A stretch of 64,000 bases of DNA from Cryptomeria japonica (lineage: Eukaryota; Streptophyta; Pinopsida; Cupressales; Cupressaceae). A program made the position numbers and the translations under genes. The notes beneath the pieces were generated by a model that saw nothing but the letters and a program-made list of their open reading frames with translations, was not told the origin of the DNA and did no database searches. Numbering within the stretch: position 1 is the first letter of the stretch; every line of letters starts with the position of its first letter. This document shows, piece after piece, positions 43,562 through 54,111 of the stretch. The stretch covers positions 245,821,218-245,885,217 of the forward strand of contig NC_081406.1 in the NCBI RefSeq assembly GCF_030272615.1, read 5' to 3'.

Positions 43562-45925
43562 ATGGCCATTCCAATCTAGGAGCATCGATTCGAGTGCCAG
43601 AGACATCATAATCGACTGCGAAACTATGACCCAACGGTAAGTGATCAATCTTTAGCCTATGCATTTTTTATTATTTGAATTTTTGCATTTTTAATTTCAT
43701 TTGAAGTCATTTTAATCATTTTGTCATGCAATTGAACACTGTTTCTCGTACAACAATCTGTCCTTCTTCTGTTTTTTGTTTGGGCAAGTAAGATTTGTTG
43801 TTTGGTGTCCTTCCATGAATCGTACGAGAGTGTTCTTGATAGTCCATTTTATCGTGCGAGAAGATATCTTTTATCGTATGGGAATGTTTACTTGTGCGGG
43901 ATGTAATGTTTGCTCGTACGAGTTTCTGCTTGTTTGTGGAAACTCATATAAAAAACAACAAGCATTTTTTAGAATGTAAATAACAATTTTTTATTTTGAA
44001 TTTTGTATATTTGGATTCGTGATCACGTATAACATATTTTTAGCGCAATTCGGATCACGTGCTGACAATTTATATTTTTGATTTTGCAGATTTGGTTGTC
44101 ACATATTCAGTTTCAGTGTACATTTCTGCTGACGATGAGGCTTGTTCGTGAGTTATCAAATGCAAAGAGAGCTCATATTGCTTTGTGTGGATTCAGATAC
44201 CCTTTACAGATGCCTGATATCTGTGTGAATCACAAGATGTTGATTGCTTTAGTCGAGTGTTTTCATTCAGAGCATAACACCTTTCATCTACTGGTTGGAG
44301 AGATGACTATCACGCCAGAGGATATATATAGGATTTTGAGGATTTCGTTCGCTGGAGATAAGGTTGATTATGATTCCATGCAGCGAATGGGTGTTTTGGC
44401 ATTGATACGTATATTTAATGATGAGACTATTCTTGAACGTGATATCACGTAAGATAATTTGATGTGCTGATATGGTGAGCAATACCCTCTAGCATGCATT
44501 TAAGCATGTATGATTGGTTGTTTTGTGATGCCTAATAGAGCACAACATGGATTTCTATGTGATTGGGACAAAATGCTTGAGAGGTTGATGACTCATCCTG
44601 TGAGATTAGGGTGGGGATCATGTTTACTTGCTCATATGTATCATGAGATGCATGAGATTGTGTATCAGGAGGGGAAGAGCATGGAAGCAGGTGTTTTTGT
44701 TCTACAGATATGGGCATGGGAGCACATCCTAGTATGCAAACCGATAATAAATGATTCGTGAGAGGTGCACCAGCCTATTGTATGTAATTATTCAGGATAT
44801 GTTATTGAGCCCAACCTGGGCAAGTTTGACTATTGGAGGAGACAGTTGGATGATTTGATTGTTGTAGTATGGAGACCGTATAGGGGTCTAGAGTTGTGGG
44901 ACGATTGGAGAGCTCAGAGGAAGGTCATATTCATGACTTAATCTCTCATTGGCAGATTAGTGTCTATCATTGAGCGATTTGTAGTATCTAGGGTGATGAG
45001 ATAGTATGGGAGACTGCAGAGTATATCCCAGGAATTCACAGCCTATGCCTGATATGGGGAGGAGGAGAGACAAGGATGGGCACTGAGACTATCATATGCG
45101 CTAAGCATGCAGGAGTTAGTAGGTTTACAACTGTAGAGATGGGATTACTTAGAGGATGTTGCAGACGCGGGAGAATTGCCCCAGTATAGAGATTGGTTTC
45201 AGAGACATCCTTTTCCTCGGTTTGCAGATCCCAGAGAGCATGCATCTCTTATAAAGGAGGTTGAGGATGAGGAAACAACATAGGTACCAAGTCTAGTACA
45301 GGGACAAGGGAAGGTACAGGGATAGAGAGTGGATGTACCTAGGCAAGCAGTAGGTGATCCTGGTGCTAGTAGTAGCAGGGTTCTAGCTAGAGTTAGACAA
45401 CGCCAGAGAGGGGAGGGTGGATCCTTAGGAGTTGTTGGGGTTGATACTAGTGGTGCTAGGGCCACAGAGGGTGGAGGTGAAGAGGAGAGAGCAGATCCTA
45501 GACAAATTAGGGAGTGGAGAGATGAGCAGGGAGGCAGAGAGGGAGATGTTGGGAGAGAGCAGGGAGTACCAGATGTAGTACAGTCTTTGAGATCGAGGTT
45601 GAAAGATTTGTAGTCATAGTTGATAGTGGTGCAGACGCAACTTGCAGAGCAAGACTAACAGCTTGCAAAGGTTAGAGGAGAGCATGATCAATAACTTGTT
45701 GAGGTGAGAGCAGAGTGTGATTCTCTTCAGTGAGAGGTTTTGCATCAAACAAGTCGTGCAACCTATTATGTCATAGCTTATAGTGTAGTGGTTCCAGTAG
45801 TGCAGCAGGTTGTTCCGTATTCTCAGTATATGGCTCGATCTAAGGGAGCTAGGGTACCCAGATATGATGTTGGTTAGTAGGCACCACCTCCTCCACCTGG
45901 TGATAAGGGAGAGATAGAGAGCTAG
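43562..45925 (+). pseudogene. Plant mobile domain (PMD) protein gene, antisense to the Tat element
   Basis: Exon 1 (43562-43636) encodes 25 codons with one stop; a GTAAGT donor at 43637 and a TTTTGCAG acceptor ending at 44089 define a likely 453-bp intron. Exon 2 reads the aminotransferase-like plant mobile domain: HNTFHLLVGEMTITPEDIYRI, then WGSCLLAHMYHEMHE, LQIWAWEHILVCKP, and SIIERFVVSRVMR-YGRLQSIPG, all landmarks of PMD in order. The C-terminal part is Gly/Arg/Gln-rich and probably coiled coil, then Pro-rich to a stop at 45923-45925. Several stops and shifts break it (for example at 44450, 44759 and 44939). PMD proteins of host genes (MAIN, MAIL1) act in transcriptional silencing; the role of the transposon-borne type is not established. 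Confidence 0.82.
43744..43922 (+). repeat. TCGTACGAG-type repeats in the PMD intron
   Basis: CTCGTACAAC 43744, ATCGTACGAG 43819, ATCGTGCGAG 43851, ATCGTATGGG 43872, CTTGTGCGGG 43891 and CTCGTACGAG 43913. Spacing in the last five is about 32, 21, 19 and 22 bp. The same core forms arrays in the leader of the plus-strand Tat element (51967, 53247). Confidence 0.75.
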
Positions 45926-47318
45926 ATTTATTATATCTCCTAGATTTTGTTATATACCCCATTTTTTGTAGCTTATACGATTCTTACTCCAATGAGACAT
46001 TATATTTGACAGTTGATATCATTTGTACTCTGAGACACTAAGATTATGACGATACATACAATCTCTTGATTTGATTTCATCGTACTTGTATTGATTGATT
46101 ATGAGATGGTGTTCTATATGCTTTGTTCTATATGTATGCATATCTTTTCAGTATGGATGCATGCAATGCAGGTGAATATGGATGTTGGTTTTTTTGTGTC
46201 TTTTTTATATGCAAATAAATGATGAAAATGAGTAACTAGTAATGCAAATGTTTAGTTTTTTTTATGCAATGATATGAATGCAAATAAGTATATAATGAAA
46301 TGTATGGATCTATATAAGATGCTCATGTATGCAGCTAACATCTCAATACACAAGTACTCGATCAGAGAAACAATGATGAATAAGATACCACTTAGCTGAG
46401 AAATGATGATTGCTTCAGACTCTCATTCAAAAGATAAAGAGATCATTGTTATCATGCCGAAATCACTCGAAATGCATAAAATTTAAATTGAATGCAACAT
46501 AAACCTAGTCACTGGATTTGGTATACTTAATTTTCATCACTGAGCATTTTACAAATATAATAGGCAAAATAGAGTTCCTTTCTTTTCATATGCAATATTA
46601 ATTATCTTGTCTGTAATGACCCTTTTTTCATTCATATCCTTGGACAAATTACGCATGTATCTGGATTGCACATCAAAGAAATTCCTGCAAAATAGACAAA
46701 GAAATGACTCTAACCTCCCTGTATCATACAAATAAGCGGAGTCGAGGAATGTGTGGCGATTTCACCTTGATGTGAAGGCACTTATCACAGACTCCCAGCT
46801 GATTAGATGTTTCCAGATCATTGAAATCGTTCCTACAAGCAAAAAATAAAGAAAAATATTATGCCCTAAATCCTTGCTCCTCTTAGTCAAGATAAACTTC
46901 CTTGAGTTAATGAGAGGGAATAATAATCGAAAACCAATTTAAAAGACAACACACAAAGAAAATTTCAATCATAGCTCAAACAGTGTAAAGATTGTTTTCA
47001 GTAGTCTTGTTTTGCTTGTTTACTCAGTGATAAAACTCTTTAGTATTTTGGAGACAGGTGACTGACTCAGAGTGGATGACCTGGTACTACCAACATAAAG
47101 AGGAATTGGTTGATACTGCTTAGGAAATGTAAATTGATCAGTCGATTACACTAAGACTAGGACATTGATTGGTTTCAAGCCATGAGGGTTCCAAAAGAAC
47201 TAGGTGTCACAAAAGTGACTAAAAGATATGTACAAGAGAAAGAAAAGATGCAGGAAAGCGGGAATGAAAATGGGAAATGCCAAATTTGCGTTGATAGATG
47301 AAGCGCTTGAGTACAAGA
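45926..47318 (-). other. 3' untranslated region between integrase and PMD gene
   Basis: No reading frame with a recognisable domain. AT-rich, with the paired post-integrase motif at its right end. Repeats are not obvious to me here. Confidence 0.5.
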
Positions 47319-47404
47319 GGCGCATGTTTACTAGGTTTTCACTTTCTTGGCAAAGATCCTTTTTTTTTTTTTTAATCAAGGTGACTGTTTACCAGGTTTT
47401 CATC
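47319..47404 (-). other. Paired post-integrase motif, minus strand
   Basis: On the minus strand GATGAAAACCTGGTAAACA (from 47404) and GTGAAAACCTAGTAAACA (from 47343) lie about 61 bp apart, just after the integrase end. The same pair is in the LARD at 14251 and one copy is at 61441. Confidence 0.65.
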
Positions 47405-47464
47405 AAGCCATTTGATTTTTTATTTTTATTTTATGTTGTACAGGCTGCTGGAGTAGAGAATACT

Positions 47465-49428
47465 AAATGAATAATTTCTTCAAGTGGATGGTGTTGATCA
47501 CTTCACAGAGCTATTCTCCTTTCGATGTTGAGAGTTGATAGGCACCAGAACCAAAGACTGCAATAACGATGTAGGGACCCACCCAGTTGGGTTCAAACTT
47601 CCCTTTGTTGTCTCGAAGCTATTGATTTTTAGGATTTTCTCTCAAAACAAGGTCACCAACCTAAAATTCTCTTTATCGAACTTTCTTGTTATAACCTCTA
47701 AACATTCTATTTTGGTAGGCTCTCAGATGATCATATGCCACTTGCCGACGTTCATCCAGCAACTCGAGTTCTTGTAATATAGATATTCTATAGTCTTCAT
47801 CAGTAAGAAGACCTTGCAAGAAAACTCTCAAAGAAGGTATTTCCACCTCAATAGGAAAGACTACTTCAGACTCATACACCAAAGAAAAAGGTGTAGCCAT
47901 TGTAGGTGTTCTGATACGTGTTCTATAAGCCCATAGTGCAGGATTGAGCTGCAGATGTCAATCCTTTCCAGATTTATTTATTGTTCTGTGTAATATAGTC
48001 AGCAAATTTTTGTTAGATGCTTCAACTTGTCCATTACCTTGAGGGTAGTATATGGATGACCAATGTTGTTTGATTTTGAATTTTTCACTGAGCTCATCTA
48101 GATCTTTGTTTTTGAACTGCCCTCCATTGTCAGTCACAATTGAAGAAGGTATCTCATACTTGCAGATAATATAGTTAAGGATGAATAGAGCTACTTGTTT
48201 ACCGGTTGCTTTGATTAGCGGAACCGCTTCTACCGACTTAGTGAAGTACTCAGTGGCAGTTATGATAAACTTATGTCCGTTAGATGATGCAAGATATATT
48301 TGGCCAATGAGATCAAACACCCATTGTTGAAAAGGCCAATGTGTGATTAAAGGTATGATATCTCTTTCTAGAGAATGTATGAGATTCCCATGTAGCTGCC
48401 ATTTCTCATAAGTTTTAGCAAATTTTATAGCATCTTTCTCCATATTTGGCCAGTAGTAGCCAACCCTTAGAAGTTTTCATGCTAAAGTTAGATCGCTTGA
48501 ATGTAATCCACAAATACCTTCATGGGCTTTGGATGATGTGCATTGGGACTCTTCAGTTTCTAAACACCTAAGGAAAGTACTATCCAAACCTCGCCTATAC
48601 AAATCGTTAGCGATGATGACATACCGTGAAGCATTTTGAATAAGGTTTCTTTTCTCATTACGGGTAATATTAGCAGGGATAATTTGTTCACGCAAGTAAG
48701 AGTAAATATGGCTATAGAGAGATGAATCATGTCCAATGATAGAACAGACCATCTGGGACTTAGGGGAATCATAAGCAAAATAATGTAATTCTTCCACCAG
48801 GAACTCAAAGCATAACTTAGATTCTTGTAGCTATGGTATAGACGCCAAGGTAGCCATAACATCTGCTGCTATGTTTGCTGATCTAGGAATTTGTTGAAAT
48901 GATACAAAGGCAAAGTATTTCTTGAGGTCATCAACCATTCTCTTGTAGGGAATCAGTTTCTCATCTCAAGTGATATATATCATTGATTTGGTTGATAATC
49001 AACTGAGAGTCTCCATAGATGTGTAACTCAACAACCTTCCATTCGATAGCCAGCTTGATCCCATTTACTAAAGCTTCATATTATGCAATATTGTTTGTGC
49101 AAGGAAAGAGAATCTTGTAAGTTTTTGGGATTGAATATCTTTGAGGAGTGATAAAAATTATTCCAGCACCAGAACCATGTTGAGTGAAAGACCCATCAAA
49201 GAACATTTTCCATGATTGTTGAGTAAGGTGCATGATAGATTCATCCTGAAATTCTATGTGCAAAGGTTGATTGTCTTCAAGCAGAGCATCAACAAGTTGA
49301 TCTGCAGTGACCTGTCCTTTGATAGCTTTGCATTCTATATATTCAGTATCAAATTTTATAAAAACCATGACCCATTTAGCCAATCTTCCTATAAGTGTTG
49401 CTTTGCTGAGAAGGTATTTGAGCGGATC
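47465..49428 (-). pseudogene. Tat RNase H and integrase, minus strand
   Basis: From 49428 leftwards: DPLKYLLSKATL, the end of the first RNase H/connection; then the second, archaeal-type RNase H (AKWVMVF..., MFFDGSFTQHGSGAGIIF, PCTNN) to about 49081, broken near 49080-48800. The linker reads MVCSIIGHDSSLYSHIYSYL. The integrase zinc region (EGICGLHSSDLTLA) is followed by a core with Asp in WVFDLIG, Asp in SSIVTDNGGQF and Glu in YYPQGNGQVEASNK, so the DDE triad is kept. The C-terminal part continues through ATPFSLVYESE to KGKFEPNWVGPY and INTIHLKKLF near 47465. It has fewer stops than the plus-strand element. Confidence 0.9.
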
Positions 49429-49436
49429 AATCAGTG
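49420..49436. other. Inverted junction between two Tat segments
   Basis: Left of about 49428 the minus strand codes KYLLSKATL of the RNase H region. Right of it the plus strand codes QCLKFPYNG of the protease-end region. The bases GATCAATCAG at the join can be read as part of either side, a few bp of microhomology. No LTR lies at the join. Confidence 0.8.
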
Positions 49437-50744
49437 CTTGAAATTTCCTTATAATGGAGTTGAAGTCAGTATTCCTGCTGATACAAGCTACATTTATAAT
49501 GCATTAAAATAGTGTAATGATACCTTTGTTCCTCATAACAGAGCAACCTTTGCAGCTGAAAGTTCAGAAACTTTGATGAAATATTTAGAAAAGAAATCGA
49601 AAATCACAGATACTAGCATGGATGGATACAAGATAGAACCTGTACTTTCACTAATGTCTCTTCCTCCATCTCCAAGATAGTTTGGAAAACCATTAGAGAC
49701 TATGAAGCCACAAACTTCAACTCCAAGTATCATTTATGATGGTGTTTTTGTACAATCCTCTACTTCCCTTGCAGATGAAATAGAAGAGGATGTTGTTCTC
49801 AAATGGCTTTTCAAAGAAGATAGTGAAAACAAAGAAGTACAACATTGTGAAATTTCTCTGGCACAATATGGTCCAGGTTATAAGATGATTCACCGCATGG
49901 GATATTCAGGTATCGATCCTCTAGGCAAGCGTCAAGAAGGTATTGTTGAACCTATTCAACTACAAAATAAGTCTACAAATGATAAAGATGGACTTAGATA
50001 CCATTTAGAGGAGTCATCAGATCAAAAACATACTTCTCATCATCAGTCTAAGTGGAGGAAAAAGATGCCACCTTCAACATCACAGGAAATAAATACTCAG
50101 AAAACTCAGGAAGAGTATGAAAATGAACAAGAAGAATTGGCAATCAAGAGAGAAGAAGCAACTAGTAATCCAATTCCAATTGTATCAATAATAACACTAC
50201 AAGGAGTAGAAGTCCCATAAGATATGAGAGAAGAAATCAAAGGAATTAAAGAGTTGTTTGCACCACTGAATATTACGGTCACATACACAGGTAGAATGCA
50301 AATAGATAATTTAGAAACTGACTCAAATGAGTATGAATGGGGTCTAGATCCTCTCTCAGATACATCTACTATAGAAACTCCTGAAGAATCTAGTGATATC
50401 ATAGATGAAGCACAAGAGATAATACGCTTGAAGTTGCAAAAAGAAATAGAGGAAACCAAACTAAAAAGACAAGAAGACTATGAACAACAGCTCAAAGAAG
50501 AAAGAGCACAAGAAAATTCTTCACCTACTATATCTCCCTCTAATGAGATAGAGCAAATTAGGTATGGGACTACAAATGAAGAATTGGAGGCTACAGAAGC
50601 AAGGCCGATAATTAGTCCAGAGGAAGCTAAATGGAAAAGATAACAGAGACTAACAAAGTCATCAAGGTTATGTCAACAGGTATGTCAAATACAAGTGATC
50701 ATTGAACCAAATCATGAAGGAACTTGCAGCATCAAAGATGTAGA
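49433..50744 (+). pseudogene. Tat protease end and G-patch-like region, plus strand
   Basis: Begins QCLKFPYNGVEVSI, the phrase that follows the protease core at 56455 in the other Tat element. A stop lies at 49508. From about 49885 the G-patch-like block HRMGYSGIDPLGKRQEGIVE is seen, then a Glu/Lys-rich, probably coiled-coil linker to 50640 with one stop at 50218. The segment ends at 50744, where another element inserted; its continuation should lie beyond base 64000. It has no gag or 5' LTR of its own here. Confidence 0.85.
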
Positions 50745-51909
50745 TGTATACACCTAAAAATGGTATGAAGATAATTAATTAAATAAGAAATTATTTAATT
50801 AATCCCCCTTCCTAATTTAATTGAATTCATTAGGCAATTTGATTAAATTCTCCCTTTCATCTACTTATTAATAAATCTAAGGATTTATTTAATAGGTTCA
50901 TTTCCATAGTCCCCTTTGATTAATTAATTCAAATTAATTAATCTCCTCCCCCCACTTCAATCAATTCTTCTAATCCTCTAATTAATTAAAACAAATCAAT
51001 TTATGAGTTGTTGAGAATTAATTAGTCTTTTCCTATTATTTGAATTTTTAAATTCAAATTACCCACATGCCTCCTAACTTCTAACCACCTAACCTAACCA
51101 TCCCTCTAACCTAACCCATTCCACCTAACCTTGGGTTATAACTAACCCTATCCTATCTTGCATATTCTAACCTCCTTATCCTAACCTCCCATGGTGTGGA
51201 TATTTTATTCTTGAGACACATAGCACTTTGGCCACATGTATCCTCTCTTGGACATTTGCCCTTTTATGAGCAGGGCTCCTTGACACTTGTCACCACAGAG
51301 ATGACAAGTGTCTCTTCCTCCAACCTCTTCTCCAACCTCCTCCAATTTCACCCTTGATATCTTCAGACTCAATCTTGACCATTGATTCCTGCCACCTCAC
51401 CCCTGGCCTTGGAAATCATATAAATGTCCCCCATTTTGGAGTGATAAGGATCCCATCTCATTTTCATCTTATGCATTGTTACTATAGGCATATCATTTGA
51501 GCATTGTTGTTTTAAGTAATTGCATCTTATATTTAATTTAATTTGATCATTTTCTAGCATAATTGTTGAATCATGTAGCTTAATCAATCTCTTTTCTAGC
51601 TTAATTACATCATCATCATAGCTTAATCATGCATATCATTAGCTTAATTAGTCTCTTGGATCAATCTAGCATAATCAATCTCATCTTTGCACATCATTAT
51701 CATTTCAAATCCTCCGTCTAGGTGTAGTCAAGTCACTGGGATTGCTTATCCAGATCTGAGAGAAAATCCATACTCGCATCACTTAGGAGGCGATAGGTCA
51801 CTTTGTCATGGTTCATCTTTGTTTTTCTTATGATTTGATAACCATGCTTTTAATGATCTATTGAGTGTTTGTGTTGCAGTTGGAGGTATCACACTTCACA
51901 GGCATGACA
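50745..51909 (+). repeat. 5' LTR of the plus-strand Tat element
   Basis: Starts TGTATACACCTAAAAATGG and ends GGCATGACA. It has TTAATTAA and C-rich blocks in the first 250 bp, like the LARD LTR. A TATAAATG box lies at 51419. Confidence 0.9.
51419..51426 (+). promoter_or_regulatory. TATA box in the Tat LTR
   Basis: TATAAATG, with TATAAATA at the matching place in the 3' LTR (63679). Promoter use is inferred. Confidence 0.7.
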
Positions 51910-51912
51910 TTT

Positions 51913-51932
51913 TGGCACCCATCGTGGGGCCC
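51913..51932 (+). promoter_or_regulatory. Primer binding site of the Tat element
   Basis: TGGCACCCATCGTGGGGCCC, 3 bases after the LTR end. Similar in form to the site at 8532. The tRNA is not assigned. Confidence 0.8.
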
Positions 51933-51966
51933 AAAATCTCATTTCTGGCCGAGTCGAAATCAGAAT

Positions 51967-52115
51967 CTCGTACAAGCCCCTTTTCAACCTCATACGAGTT
52001 CCTTTGTGAACTCAGACGAGAATTCGTTCTGACTCGTACGAGCTTTTAAGGAGACTGAATTGTCGTACGAGCTCCATTTGGCACTCGTACGATCTCAGAA
52101 GGATACTCGTACAGT
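51967..52115 (+). repeat. Array of the palindromic 10-mer CTCGTACGAG, 22-bp phasing
   Basis: Copies at 51967 (CTCGTACAAG), 51989 (CTCATACGAG), 52011 (CTCAGACGAG), 52033 (CTCGTACGAG), 52062 (GTCGTACGAG), 52084 (CTCGTACGAT) and 52106 (CTCGTACAGT). Start-to-start distances are 22, 22, 22, 29, 22, 22. The sequence between copies is not conserved, so the core and the spacing are what is kept. It starts 35 bp after the primer site. Confidence 0.92.
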
Positions 52116-54111
52116 CAGGTAAATAGTGTTGTATGAAATTCTGCTTCTGTGTTTTCAAAGCAGTTTGCATTTTAGGGTTTTCATGCTTCCATTTAATTAT
52201 TACTAATGCTAACCTCGGTCTGCTTGTGAGATTTTTGGCAGCCTAACTGGTTTTTGCAGGATGATTGTCAAATATTACGCTTGTTAAAGCTTCGTTTCAA
52301 CAAAACACATCATGAATACTAATGCATCTATTTTGTAGGTTGCCTAGGAGGACTCAACCAAACTTTATGTCTTCTTTAAATTTTCTAGGCACACTTATTT
52401 TTACTAATGGAAATGAACAATCATGTATTATGTGTTTTGATGATAGGTGAGTATGCTCTCACCTTTCTTAGGTAATCAGAAAGCTAGACTCATCCTTTGC
52501 TTTCATTAGTTCATATCTTTAGAGGGCTTTCCCTCCTGAGGAGCTAATAACTCTTAGCCATTAAGGCCGGTGAGAGGGGAACGACCTAAGTGGGAACGGC
52601 TAACGCCAAGTACTCCAACCCACTATAAAATAAATGTGATTTGATGAAAATCAAGTCAACGACAGTGCTCAGGAATACCTCTCCTCCATACCTTTGAGTA
52701 TATCAAACCTTGGTTTTCAAGGCTAGGAGACCTCTTAATTGAGTATTATACCCCGACGTGCTGAATAGATCCCTTACTAGTTCTGGTTAAATTAGAAGCT
52801 ATGTGATTCACCTCCAAAAGGGTGATAATCTTTGTGCAAGAGAGATAGTAACTCTCCCAAGACACTTTCCATATCATGTCCCCATTAGCGTTTGGAGTCG
52901 AATAATACGACATTAAGAATCCATTGCGTGAGACTCAGCGATCGTATTCTGATTAGCTATTGGGTGTGTACCTAAGCTTGCAAGCAAAAGTTTTCTCTCT
53001 CATCCAACTTCCTTAGGTAGCGTATTGTGCTTGAGGTCACTTATCATATTGTGTGTTTGTTTTGTATTCATCCCTGAAACAAGAAAATCAAACATTTAAA
53101 ACTGGAAAACATAAACAAAACATCAAACTTCAATGATCAAAAATTTGTCCAAACAACATTTTTTTACCTCTGTTCTGTCTTGAGTAGTATGAGCTTGTGT
53201 TTTGTCATACGATCCTTCTTGTTTGCTGTATGGTTTAGAAATTTTTGTCGTATGAGTCCTCTGGTTTATCATTTTGCTTAGTAAGTTTTGTCATACGAGT
53301 CCTCTAGTTTATTGTTTTTCTTAGTAAGTATTGTCGTACGAGGCCTCTGGTTTATCATTTTGCTTAGTGGGAATTATCATATGAGATTCTACATTGTCAT
53401 ATAAAATTCTTGATTTGTCATATGGGCTTATAGGTATTGTCGTCTAAAGCTGCTTAAACTGTCGCACGAATTTCTGTCTCTGTTGGTCTAGAGTTGTCTT
53501 CTTGTGCATCTTTTTCAGGTCTGTCCTATTTGCTCGGTCAATTTACAGTGATCATAAACACTTATTTATCTGTCATTTTATACTTGGATTGTCTTATTGG
53601 TTTACTTGGTCAAGTTATCATCTGTCAAATCAGACTATAGAAATAGACACCTCAAGATTTTCAAGTATTCACATTCAACAAGTTCAAGATCTAAACATCT
53701 CAAAGTGCATCATCACCCTCTTTGATAAACTGATCACTAAAAACATAGTTTCTCATCAGGGTCTATCATCCTTTATCATGAAAATACAACGTTTGGTTAG
53801 GAAAACCTTGTCCCACATCGTAGGATATATCATTCCTATTGGACTTGGTTTTTATCAAATCATCATCATTGCACTCCAAAACTGAAGATCGAAAAACTTG
53901 CAAACTTTTAAACACTTGAACCATCTTTTTGTGTCATATCACTCTATCACATTTACATTGGTAGTTGATCACTTTTCAAAACAACTTTTAGACAATTGAA
54001 TCCTAGCGCAATATCTAACACACATGTATGCCCATTTTAACCAGAGCTCAGAGATGAAAGATTGCAGAAATGTAAATCGAAACATTGGAAATAATTGAAT
54101 AGCATAGAACC
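52116..54111 (+). other. Leader of the Tat element, no gene
   Basis: About 2 kb between the palindrome array and gag. A 127-codon frame at 53502-53885 has no recognisable domain. It includes the 43-bp repeats at 53247. A CTCACCTTTCTTAGGTAATC phrase near 52456 and a GTAAG-rich stretch could hide splice sites, but I cannot show one. Confidence 0.55.
53247..53419 (+). repeat. 43-bp tandem repeat with TCGTACGAG core, four copies
   Basis: Cores at 53247 (GTCGTATGAG), 53290 (GTCATACGAG), 53333 (GTCGTACGAG) and 53376 (ATCATATGAG), exactly 43 bp apart. The spacer includes TCCTCTGGTTTATCATTTTG. Flanking half-copies occur at 53207 and 53462. Confidence 0.9.

Larger units (their letters stand above)
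41462..49428 (-). mobile_element. Tat-clade gypsy element, 3' part, minus strand, with antisense PMD gene
   Basis: Reading right to left: RNase H, integrase, a long 3' region, polypurine tract, 3' LTR. RT, protease, gag and 5' LTR are absent from this strand. The Tat assignment rests on close similarity of the RNase H and integrase to the plus-strand element at 59400-61350, which has the second RNase H domain typical of Tat. Between integrase and the LTR lies a gene on the opposite strand with a plant mobile domain, a known habit of some Tat elements (antisense additional ORF). The right edge is an inverted junction at about 49428. Confidence 0.82.

Noticed and set aside
45199-45465. Minus-strand frame rich in Leu, Pro and Cys opposite the PMD C-terminus
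   Set aside because: Compositional shadow of the Gly/Arg-rich plus-strand coding region.
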